Both the position numbers and the translations under genes were made by a program. From Paenibacillus contaminans (GTDB lineage: Bacteria; Bacillota; Bacilli; Paenibacillales; NBRC-103111), in NCBI RefSeq assembly GCF_003285015.1, contig NZ_QMFB01000018.1, positions 62,001 through 126,000 on the forward strand: a DNA stretch of 64,000 nt. The letters run 5' to 3'. Of this stretch, positions 1 through 9,300 are shown piece after piece. The notes below the pieces were generated by a model that did not search any database, was not told the DNA's origin, and saw nothing but the letters and a program-made list of their open reading frames with translations. Numbering within the stretch: the stretch's first letter is position 1; each line of letters opens with the position of its first letter.

Positions 1-3000
1 GATCGTTACAGCCTCGGCTCTTGTCGCCGTATCGTTAGGCGCGAACAAGTTGCCATCACGTCCGCTGATGACTCCCAGCTGCTTGACTGCAGCTACTGCG
101 CCCTTCGCCCAGTCCGGGATTTCATTTTCATCCGCAAAGCCGCTTGCCTCATTTGCCGAAAGATTTGCGCCGGCAGCTCTTGCGATCATAACCGCCAGCT
201 CTGCACGCGAGATGCTCGCTGCCGGACGGAAGCTGCCGTCGTCGTAGCCGCTGACGATTCCCGCCTGCACGGCTTGCGCGATAGCTTTCTTCGCCCATGA
301 GGCGATATCCCGCTCATCCGTGAAGCTCAGTTCGGCGCCAGCGCCGGATGGCTTTAGCGCGTTCATCAATAACATCGCGAACTCGGCGCGCGAGATTGTT
401 GCATCCGGCTTAAATGTGCCATCCGGATAACCGTCAACCACACCCTGCTGCACCGCTTGTTGGATCGTAGCCTCTGCCCAGTGCCCAGCCGTATCCGAGA
501 AAGATACCTTCACTGGAACAACCTTTTTCTCATCTACGATCAGCACGGCAAACTTCGTGAAGTGGTCAACCTTCGCCATAATGGTGTCGCCTTCTACGCG
601 ACCGCCAATCTCCACCCACTCTTTATTAACTTCATCGTAGAAGAAGATGGCCGCGCGTTGGTTATCTCCTACTTTGGAAGTGTCGAACTTGAATGTCAAC
701 GTGACAGCCTGCTTAAAGTTCTCAGAAAAGTTCTTCAGCAGTTCGAATACATCACTGGCAAATACTTGCCCGTTCGAATTCAGTTGAACCGTATCCAGCA
801 CTTTCTCTACAGTAAGCTTCAGCTCACTGTCGGATGCCCCGGCTGGGATCGTAACCTGGATTTCGTCACCCAGCTTCGTCTCGCCAGCACTGCTCGCTGG
901 TAAAGTAAGCTTGCCGTCGGTCGTGGATGTTGTCGCAGGAGGCGTGCTACCGCCCGGCGTTCCTCCAGTCGATTCACTGCCGCCAATTCCGCCACCAGTT
1001 CCGCCGCCAGTTGACGAAGCAGTAGGCGTCACGGCATTGGAGGCAGCCGAAGCCGCACTGCTGCCTGCGCTATTGATAGCCTGGACAGTAAATGTATAGA
1101 TCGTACCATTCGTTAAACCCGTCAACGTAATCGGGCTTGCTGCAGCTGTAATCGTCTTGCCGTCCGGAGAAGAAATCACCTTGTATCCCGTGATTATGCT
1201 TCCGCCATCGCTGGTCGGTACGGTAAAGCTAATAGTCGCTTGACCATCTCCAGCTACAGCAATGACGTTAGTCGGCGCTGCAGGGGTCGTTTTCGGAGTG
1301 GCGCTCACTTCATTGGAAGCTATGCTGACTCCTCCCTCATTGATGGCCCCTACTACAAAATAATATCGTGTTCCGTTCGTCAAATCCGTTGCCTGGTAGC
1401 TGTAGACGGATTCACCTACTGTAACTGGATCACCGAATACTCCCGACGATATACCCTGGAAAACTTGATAGCCCTTTGCTCCGTCAACTGCGCTCCAATA
1501 AATCGTGGCCGTGGAATCTCCCGCAACAGCCGATTGGATGGCGGGTGCACCAGGCGGATTCAGGATCCACTTCGCGTATACCGTCGTATCTCCCGTAATC
1601 AGCGTCGTTTCGAAATGAAACGGCTTCTGCAATTCGCTATCACTGTACCAGCCAGCTAAGCTGTAGCCCGCCAGCATCGGCGAATCTGGTTCTGTCGCAT
1701 AACCGTTGTAAGCAATATTCTGCTCCGCTACCGCGCTGCCTCCATTGCTCTCGAAGCTTACCTTGTAGCGGATGACGTCAAAGCTCGCCGTTACCTGAAG
1801 ATCGGCTTTTACGTTTGTATCCGTCCGTACTGCGCTGGTATTGCCGTCGCTCCATTGTACGAAAACGTAGCCATCATTCGGCACCGCTGTAACCGTAGCC
1901 CCGTCAGCGCCGTGCTCTACGCTCTGAACAGCTTCACCAACGATACTTCCATTCGCTCCGGCTGTGTAACTCAGATCATAGGAATTGATCGTCCACTTCG
2001 CATACACAGTCGTCTGTTGGGTAATCGGTGTCGCTCCAAAAATAAACGGTGTGTTCAGATCGCTGTCACTGTACCAGCCGCCAAATGTGTAACCCTCTCG
2101 AACCTGATCCGCCGGTTCTGTCGCATAACCGTTGTAAGCAATATCCTGTTCCGGTACCGCGCTGCCTCCATTGCCCTCGAAGCTTACCTTGTAGCGGATG
2201 ATGTCAAAGCTTGCCGTTACCTGAATACCGGCTTTTACATTTGTATCCTGCCGTACTGCGCTGGTATTGCCGTCGCTCCATTGTACGAAAACGTAACCCT
2301 CGTTCGGCACCGCTGTAACCGTAGCCCCGTCAGCGCCGTGCTCTACGCTCTGTACCGGTTGCCCTTCAATGCTTCCATTCGCTGCGGCTGTGTAACTCAG
2401 ATCATAGGAATCGATCGTCCACTTCGCATACACAGTCGTCTGTTGGGTAATCGGTGTCGCTCCAAAAATAAACGGTGTGTTCAGATCGCTGTCACTGTAC
2501 CAGCCGCCAAATGTGTAACCCTCTCGAACCTGATCCGCCGGTTCTGTCGCATAACCGTTGTAAGCAATATCCTGTTCCGGTACCGCGCTGCCTCCATTGC
2601 CCTCGAAGCTTACCTTGTAGCGGATGATGTCAAAGCTTGCCGTTACCTGAATACCGGCTTTTACATTTGTATCCTGCCGTACTGCGCTGGTATTGCCGTC
2701 GCTCCATTGTACGAAAACGTAACCCTCGTTCGGCACCGCTGTAACCGTAGCCCCGTCAGCGCCGTGCTCTACGCTCTGTACCGGTTGCCCTTCAATGCTT
2801 CCATTCGCTGCGGCTGTGTAACTCAGATCATAGGAATCGATCGTCCACTTCGCATACACAGTCGTCTGTTGGGTAATCGGTGTCGCTCCAAAAATAAACG
2901 GTGTGTTCAGACCACTGTCACTGTACCAGCCGCCAAACGTGTAACCCTCTCGAACCTGATCCGCCGGTTCTGTCGCATAACCGTTGTAAGCGATGTTCTG

Positions 3001-6000
3001 CTCCGGTACCGCGCCGCCTCCATTGCTCTCGAAGCTTACCTTGTAGCGGATGATGTCAAAGCTCGCCGTTACCTGAAGATCGGCTTTTACATTTGTATCC
3101 TGCCGTACTGCGCTGGTATTGCCGTCGCTCCATTGTACGAAGACGTAGCCCTCGTTCGGCACCGCTGTAACCGTAGTCCCGTCAGCGCCGTGTTCTACGC
3201 TCTGTACCGGTTGCCCTTCAATGCTTCCATTCACTCCGGCTGCATAATACAGATCGTAACGGTTGATCGTCCACTTTGCGTATACCGTCGTATCTCCCGT
3301 AATCGGCATCCATTCAAAATAAAAAGGAAAGTTCAGACCACTGTCACTGTACCAGCCGCCAAACGTGTATCCCTCGCGAGCTTGATCTGCCGGTGCTGCC
3401 GCATAACCGTTGTGATCAATGGTCTGCTCCGGTACCTGGCTGCCTCCATTGCTCTCGAAGTTTACCTTGTAGCGGATGATGTCAAAGCTCGCCGTTACCT
3501 GAAGATCGGCTTTTACATTTGTATCCGTCCGTACTGCGCTGGTATTGCCATCACTCCATTGTACGAAGACGTAGCCTTCGTTCGGCACCGCTGTAACGGT
3601 AGTCCCGTCAGCGCCGTGCGCCACGCTCTGTGGCGTGTACCATTGAATGCTTCCATTCGCTCCGGCTGTATAATCCAGAACGTAACGTTTGATCGTCCAT
3701 TTCGCGGATAGGATCGTGTCTTGGAAGATCGCCTGCGCCTCGAAATTAAACGGATACATGTCCCACTGGTTCGCATACCAGCCGTCAAACGTATATCCCT
3801 CGCGAACGGGCGGTTCGATCGGCTTTGTCGCCAGTTCATTGTAAGCGATGCTCTGCTCTTGTACCGCGCTGCCTCCATTGCTCTCAAAGCGAACCTTGTA
3901 GCGGATGGCGTCAAAGCTCGCCGTTACGTTAATATCGGCTTTTACGTTTGTATCCGTGCGTTGCGCATTTGTATTTCCATCGCTCCATTGCGTGAAGACG
4001 TAACCATAGTGCGGCTGCGCGTAGACCGTAATTCCGTTTGCTCCGTGCGTTACGCTCTGTGCCGTCTGCCCTTGAAGGTATCCATTCTCACCGGCCGCAT
4101 AGTTCAAATCATAACGATTGATCTCCCATTTCGCATACACGGTCGTATTTCCGGTGATCACTCTTGTCGCAAAATCAAACGGTTCCCATAACCATTGGTC
4201 CGTATACCAACCCTCAAACGTGTGTCCCTCTCGAACGGGCTGAGCGGCCGGCTCAGACGCCAATTGATTGTAGATTACGTTCTGCTCCGTTACCGCGCTG
4301 CCTCCATTGCTCTCGAAGCTCACCTTGTAACTAGCAATCTCCCAACCCGCGTACAATGTCTTAGGTGCAATGATCGGCGTAGTCAAGAAATTAAACTTTT
4401 CGTTTAGTGCGCTGTCACTGTACCAGCCAGTGAACGTGTAACCTTGCCGATTAGGTGGATAAGGCACAAACGCATAATCGTTGTAAAATATGGTCTGCTC
4501 CTGTACCGAACTGCCTCCGTTGCTCTCGAAGCTCACCTTGTTGCGAATAACTTCAAATTGCGCCGTAACGTTGATATTCCCCGAGACGTTTGTATCCGTA
4601 CGCACGGCGCCCGTATACCCGTCGCTCCACTTCACAAACCGGTAGCCTGTACCCGGCACGGCCGTAACCGGGCTGCCGCTCCCGCCGTGCAATACGGTTT
4701 GCGGTGCTGTGCCTTCTACGGTTCCACCGGCTCCTGCACTGTAGCTCAGCGTATACTTGGTAGTCTCCCACTTCGCAAATAACTTCACATCATGGGCTGG
4801 CATCTTGAGCGCAGAACCAACCGCATAATCTGTGCCAAACCCGTCTGCCTGCGTATTCCACCCGACGAACGTAAAACCTGTCTTTGAGAATTGGCTATTT
4901 CCTAGGACCGTGTGATTAGTATTTTTAATATACTTAAGAAAAACTGTTCTTGGCGCGGTCCCCGAACCGCCGTTTATATCATATGTAAGCATGTATCCCG
5001 TCTGAATCGAACGAATCAGCTGATTCTGTGGGTCAGGAATGTACAAGTCGCCCTTGTGATCCACCGAGATCAACTTCGGCGTGTCTAGGGTAGTTAATGT
5101 CAGGGGGGCATCCCATGTGCCTTTTTGCCCGGTTGTCCCGGCGAAATTCATGTTGTTATACTCTGATGTAGTAACAAGATCAATCACTATGATCCGATGA
5201 TTCCCGCTGTCTGCGACATACATGTTGCCGGCGCTGTCAATCGCCAAGCCGCCTATATTCCTGAATTGCAACTGACTCAGCTTTTGGTTACTATTTGTGC
5301 CCTCTTGTCCACCTGCATAACTCCATGCTTTACCTGCGGTGTCAACCTTCCGAATCCGGTGTTGGTCTGAGATATAGAGATTTCCCTGGCTGTCAATCGC
5401 CACATCTACAGGGTTGTACAGCGGAACGGACGTTGCCGGTTGACCTTCGCCGTAATTTCCAGTGCCGCCGTTGCCCGCCACTGTTGTTAGATTGCCTGAT
5501 GCATCCACCATCTTAATGCGTTTATCGCCTTGATTCACGATGTAGAGATTTCCCGTCCTATCGTCAAACTTTAACGCTTCAGGCGAATGCAACCCCAGAT
5601 GTGCTACTTGATGAATGATACCGGAAGAATCAAGCTTCAGAACACGCCAATTGTCTCTGTCTGATATGTAGAGGTTCCCTAAGCTGTCAAGCGCTAAGCC
5701 CGTAGGCGTTCTCAAAGCTGTTTCTGTCCCCAATGTACCTTCCGCAATCTCGCCATTCCCCGCGGTTCCTGTACCCGCGACGGTGGTGATTGCCCCATCC
5801 GCTTCATTTACTTTCAGAACCCGATGATTATTAGGCTCTGCAATATAGAGGTTTCCCTGGCTGTCCGCAACCACCGCGCTCGGATTACCGGTTAAACCAG
5901 ACACCGGGGTACCTATAGCAAATTTATTTCCATCTGGCATTGCTTCAACTCTTTCCCCCACAGGAAGTCCGACAGAAGCCAATAACATAAACACCATACA

Positions 6001-6027
6001 TACAAGCAACGATTTGCTGTATTTCAC
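1..6027 (-). CDS. SLH-anchored surface protein with NHL, InlB-type and Fn3 repeats (3' end outside window)
   Basis: Open from a GTG at 6027 to the window edge, 2009 codons seen. The start is set by GGAGGG at 6036-6041, 8 nt upstream, and by a signal peptide (about residues 1-29, KYSKSLLVCMVFMLL...). Residues about 30-345 are NHL-type repeats (DSQGNLYIAEPNNHRVLKV and similar), predicting a beta-propeller. About 346-1476 are tandem InlB/Listeria-Bacteroides repeats (GYTFGGWYSDS, TTVYAKW) alternating with a divergent repeat (GYVFVQWSDG). About 1477-1665 look like two Fn3 domains followed by a Gly/Ser/Thr linker. The last about 170 residues are SLH domains; the third SLH motif (NLFAPNDTATRAEAVTI) is cut by the edge. 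It should be exported and held on secondary cell-wall polymer. Ligand unknown; adhesion or glycan binding is inference. Confidence 0.9.
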   Translation of the reverse strand, partial: MKYSKSLLVCMVFMLLASVGLPVGERVEAMPDGNKFAIGTPVSGLTGNPSAVVADSQGNLYIAEPNNHRVLKVNEADGAITTVAGTGTAGNGEIAEGTLGTETALRTPTGLALDSLGNLYISDRDNWRVLKLDSSGIIHQVAHLGLHSPEALKFDDRTGNLYIVNQGDKRIKMVDASGNLTTVAGNGGTGNYGEGQPATSVPLYNPVDVAIDSQGNLYISDQHRIRKVDTAGKAWSYAGGQEGTNSNQKLSQLQFRNIGGLAIDSAGNMYVADSGNHRIIVIDLVTTSEYNNMNFAGTTGQKGTWDAPLTLTTLDTPKLISVDHKGDLYIPDPQNQLIRSIQTGYMLTYDINGGSGTAPRTVFLKYIKNTNHTVLGNSQFSKTGFTFVGWNTQADGFGTDYAVGSALKMPAHDVKLFAKWETTKYTLSYSAGAGGTVEGTAPQTVLHGGSGSPVTAVPGTGYRFVKWSDGYTGAVRTDTNVSGNINVTAQFEVIRNKVSFESNGGSSVQEQTIFYNDYAFVPYPPNRQGYTFTGWYSDSALNEKFNFLTTPIIAPKTLYAGWEIASYKVSFESNGGSAVTEQNVIYNQLASEPAAQPVREGHTFEGWYTDQWLWEPFDFATRVITGNTTVYAKWEINRYDLNYAAGENGYLQGQTAQSVTHGANGITVYAQPHYGYVFTQWSDGNTNAQRTDTNVKADINVTASFDAIRYKVRFESNGGSAVQEQSIAYNELATKPIEPPVREGYTFDGWYANQWDMYPFNFEAQAIFQDTILSAKWTIKRYVLDYTAGANGSIQWYTPQSVAHGADGTTVTAVPNEGYVFVQWSDGNTSAVRTDTNVKADLQVTASFDIIRYKVNFESNGGSQVPEQTIDHNGYAAAPADQAREGYTFGGWYSDSGLNFPFYFEWMPITGDTTVYAKWTINRYDLYYAAGVNGSIEGQPVQSVEHGADGTTVTAVPNEGYVFVQWSDGNTSAVRQDTNVKADLQVTASFDIIRYKVSFESNGGGAVPEQNIAYNGYATEPADQVREGYTFGGWYSDSGLNTPFIFGATPITQQTTVYAKWTIDSYDLSYTAAANGSIEGQPVQSVEHGADGATVTAVPNEGYVFVQWSDGNTSAVRQDTNVKAGIQVTASFDIIRYKVSFEGNGGSAVPEQDIAYNGYATEPADQVREGYTFGGWYSDSDLNTPFIFGATPITQQTTVYAKWTIDSYDLSYTAAANGSIEGQPVQSVEHGADGATVTAVPNEGYVFVQWSDGNTSAVRQDTNVKAGIQVTASFDIIRYKVSFEGNGGSAVPEQDIAYNGYATEPADQVREGYTFGGWYSDSDLNTPFIFGATPITQQTTVYAKWTINSYDLSYTAGANGSIVGEAVQSVEHGADGATVTAVPNDGYVFVQWSDGNTSAVRTDTNVKADLQVTASFDVIRYKVSFESNGGSAVAEQNIAYNGYATEPDSPMLAGYSLAGWYSDSELQKPFHFETTLITGDTTVYAKWILNPPGAPAIQSAVAGDSTATIYWSAVDGAKGYQVFQGISSGVFGDPVTVGESVYSYQATDLTNGTRYYFVVGAINEGGVSIASNEVSATPKTTPAAPTNVIAVAGDGQATISFTVPTSDGGSIITGYKVISSPDGKTITAAASPITLTGLTNGTIYTFTVQAINSAGSSAASAASNAVTPTASSTGGGTGGGIGGSESTGGTPGGSTPPATTSTTDGKLTLPASSAGETKLGDEIQVTIPAGASDSELKLTVEKVLDTVQLNSNGQVFASDVFELLKNFSENFKQAVTLTFKFDTSKVGDNQRAAIFFYDEVNKEWVEIGGRVEGDTIMAKVDHFTKFAVLIVDEKKVVPVKVSFSDTAGHWAEATIQQAVQQGVVDGYPDGTFKPDATISRAEFAMLLMNALKPSGAGAELSFTDERDIASWAKKAIAQAVQAGIVSGYDDGSFRPAASISRAELAVMIARAAGANLSANEASGFADENEIPDWAKGAVAAVKQLGVISGRDGNLFAPNDTATRAEAVTI
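1991..4122. repeat. 426-bp tandem repeats inside the surface protein gene
   Basis: The anchor GTCCACTT and its flanks recur at 1991, 2417, 2843, 3269 and 3695, exactly 426 bp (142 codons) apart, with a looser copy near 4123. The units at about 1991-2416 and 2417-2842 are almost base-for-base identical; outer copies diverge. Each unit encodes one pair of InlB-type and divergent repeats. Confidence 0.9.
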
Positions 6028-6121
6028 GTCTTGATCCCTCCGATTCTACTTGATTCGACTACAACTCAGAGATACTATATAGATTTTGTCGAATCCACAG
6101 TAGTGTCAGTTGTCATCATTC

Positions 6122-6135
6122 TTGTCATATGACAA
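6122..6135. promoter_or_regulatory. 14-bp perfect palindrome upstream of the surface protein gene
   Basis: TTGTCATATGACAA is a perfect palindrome 95 bp upstream of the GTG start at 6027. It could be an operator for a dimeric regulator. No convincing -35/-10 pair was found beside it, so the role is a guess. Confidence 0.3.
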
Positions 6136-6267
6136 AATAAACGCGGCACCCGGGATTGACTCGCGCATAGATACACAGCGCCTACCATATAGCAGACGCC
6201 GCCTGAAACCAGCAAGACGATTTTCTCCGGACGAAAGGGCAGTCAGAAGCGGCGTAAATCCATTAAG

Positions 6268-6318
6268 AACGAAGAGGAGCTTTGCCGCCATACTTCGGCG
6301 GCAAAGCTCCTCTTCGTT
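6268..6318 (-). terminator. Strong hairpin after the DUF4838 surface protein gene
   Basis: Perfect 22-bp inverted repeat (arms 6268-6289 and 6297-6318, 7-nt loop) 46 bp downstream of the stop at 6364. There is no good T-tract on either strand, so it may act as a transcript-end stabiliser or a factor-assisted terminator. The rest of the 336-bp gap (6028-6363) holds the palindrome at 6122 and nothing else recognised. Confidence 0.6.
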
Positions 6319-6363
6319 TCAACTACACCTGTCGAATAAACTCCCGACTGTGTAACAACTATT

Positions 6364-9300
6364 CTACTCGATCAAATGTACGGGGCTTTGGTCGGCAGGG
6401 CTCCATACCGTGCCGCCTCCCCAGCCGAATAAACCTTTATTGCCGTGATAGTTACGGAAGAACAGCGCTTCGAAGGTGCTCGACGCCTTCGGATCGAAGC
6501 CGAAGCTCGCGAACGGAATGGCTTGAATGACATTCCAGCGGTCGCTTTTTCTCTGAGCGCTTACTTCAAACTGGGTAGTCGGGGAAAACGTCGGACCGGT
6601 TTTGTAAACGAACTTGACTGCATCCGGATTCGTAAAGAAGGCGTAAGTCGTACTTCCCTGGCCGCCTGACAAATGGGTTTCGACCGAATCGTCCGCACCG
6701 CTGCTCCACCATCCGTTAGGCGCGTCGCTCACGATCATGCCCTCTTGGTCGTCATCGAAACTCTCGTATCCGACATATAGATTTTCGTCGTCCCAGAGCA
6801 AGTATACTTTCGTCTCCACCGGAACCGGCTTCATGCTTTTCATGACCAAAAACGTCGTAACCGGCTCCGCGTTCACCCATGGTCCCGTGCTGAAATCGAG
6901 CGATTGCAAAATTTCTTCCTTGGTTGCCGTCGTTTTCACTGCATTTGCCGAAAGATTGGGCAGCTCGCCATACAAAAACACCATCTGGTTAAACGTGGAA
7001 CGAATAGGCTCTATTCTCGCCTTCGCTTGCCCTTCAGCCAACCCCCAAGCTTCGTCAAGCGCGCTTCGGGCTTCGTCTTTGATGCCTGCTGCTATGATAT
7101 ATTGGCCGATTAGCTGACTTTCGTTGGAATACCAGTTGATGGGCTGCCGATCGAAGTTCCAGCCTTGCTCGATCAGCTCGTAATACCGCTTCATCGGCTC
7201 GGCCGCTGCTCCGTAAGCTTTTTGAATAAACTCATTTTTCAAAGCTTCCAGATCGGCGTCCGGGTTCCAGAACAGCTTATGGAAAAGCCAAAATTGCAGC
7301 GCGTTGACTCCCCAAGCTTGATCGCCGGCGTCGAGCACGCCTTCCGGAAGAACGCCCATGATGCCCAAATCGCGATAAAACTGCATATCCGCCTGTACCT
7401 TCTCCGCGATCGGCCTTTCGTAAGAAGCCGGGTAGCAGCAGCCATAGTAGTTGTACATGACGACGTTTTTCGTTTTTTGCGCCCACTGCTCCAGCAAGAC
7501 CTTATAGCCATAATTGTTGCTTTCGGTATCGCTCGTATTCAGCGGAATCCGCTCGTCTTCCGACGCAGGCGCCATTACGATGAGAATGTTGTCCTCCAGT
7601 TCCACCTTCGGCGGCGTTTCGGTAAAGAAATACGCATAACTTACGATCCTGACGTCGGGATAAGTCTTTTTCACCTCGGCGGCCACTTTGTTCAGGAAGG
7701 TGAAGAACACCGTCGATTTGTAAGCCGGATCATCCGGTTGTACGACTACGCCGTCAGGCGTCGTGAAAGGCTGCCGGCTCTCTTCGCTTTGCGTGAAGCT
7801 ATGATTGTCATTGATCCCGATGCCGATATATTGGGTGCCATGTACGCTATGGAACTGCTTGACCTTCTCGGCGATCACTCCGGGAACGTCAGGATTGTAG
7901 AAGTTGATTTGCGTTTTGTGGGAAACAGGTACATAACCTCCGTTTTCCCAGTTGTAATATTCCGGATGGGACGCGAAAAACTCCTCGTTCGGCAGCCAGA
8001 AGCCCAGATTATGTCCGAGATTGACCGCTTTGATGCCCATGCTTTCATGCTCGCCCCAATACGATAGATTCTCGAATTCGGCAAACTTGGCATTCAGCTT
8101 GTTGCGAGTAAGCATCTCCATCGTACCGAAATCGTATTTCGGCACGCCCGTGACGCCGGTGCCTGTCGTGTGCCACCCTCGCACTTGGAACGGTGATTTC
8201 TCCCTGTAATCCGTTTTATCGGCCTTGATCGTCGATGCCGGCTCGTAAATCGAACCGACGTCCGTCGAGCGGGTCCATAGGATGCCCGTATTTTTCTCCA
8301 AGAAGTCATATATACCGTTGAGAACGCCCCGCGGCTCGGAACCGATGATGTAAATCCGGTTTCCGGATTTTCTTACGGCAAAACCGTCGGATCCCTGCAA
8401 AAAGGCAAGATCGTCTGCATAACGGTCCGATAAACCGGCATATGATTCCGGGGTAGCTAAAATGATGCGAATACGTTCTTCGCCGCTCTCCGCTTCGTTG
8501 CTCAAAACGGAAACCTTTTTCGATTCGGCGGAAGCCTCCTGCTCCTCCTCCTCGACCGCACGAAGCGTGACGTCGTCGATCCATAGCTTACCCGTCCCCT
8601 CGGCAGCCTGGGAAAAGCTCCAGAAGTTGATCCAGTTGAAATCGAAGTCGTGGTCCGGATTGCGGGTATAACGCACTTCCACAAGCGTCCAATCTTCGCC
8701 TACGGCAACCGTATGCTTGGCAGAGCCGCCCGGTATGTCGCCGACGCCGTTTTTCAGCTCGCGGAATTCCACCGTCGCTTTGCCGGCTTTCTCGCCTTTC
8801 ATCCAAGCCTGCAATACATACTCCTGACCTGGCTCCAGATGAAGCTCGCGATCCGTTCGGGAATACGTGTAGCCTGCAGCGACCATATCCATTCGCATAG
8901 AATGACCTCCGCCATGCGACACGCTGCTGTCCCAAACGCCGACTCCCGCCGGCGCCCACCAGCCGTCCAAATTCGCGGCTTCAAAGTCCGGGTTGTAGAT
9001 TACATTGCGGTCAAGCTGTACGGACAAAGTCAGCGGATCAAGCGCGATTCCGTCCGCACTCGCCAGGAGGGTTGCCGTATAAGTGCCATCCGTCACTGAT
9101 GCCGGTACGCGGAGCGTTCCCGTCACTGTTCTAGATTCATTGCCGGCGAGCTCAATTCCGGCGATCGGCTGCACGAACAGCGGACCGCTGTCCGTCTGTG
9201 CGAAGCTTACGTTTACAGGCTGCTCACGGTTATTCGCCACATCGATCCGGAACGGATAGTCCCCGCTCCGTTTCACGTTAAGCATACTGTCCAGCAATTT

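Noticed and set aside
1855..3711. 618-codon open frame on the plus strand
   Set aside because: It lies antisense to the repeat-rich surface protein and its repeats mirror the 426-bp units; it has no ribosome site or recognisable fold.
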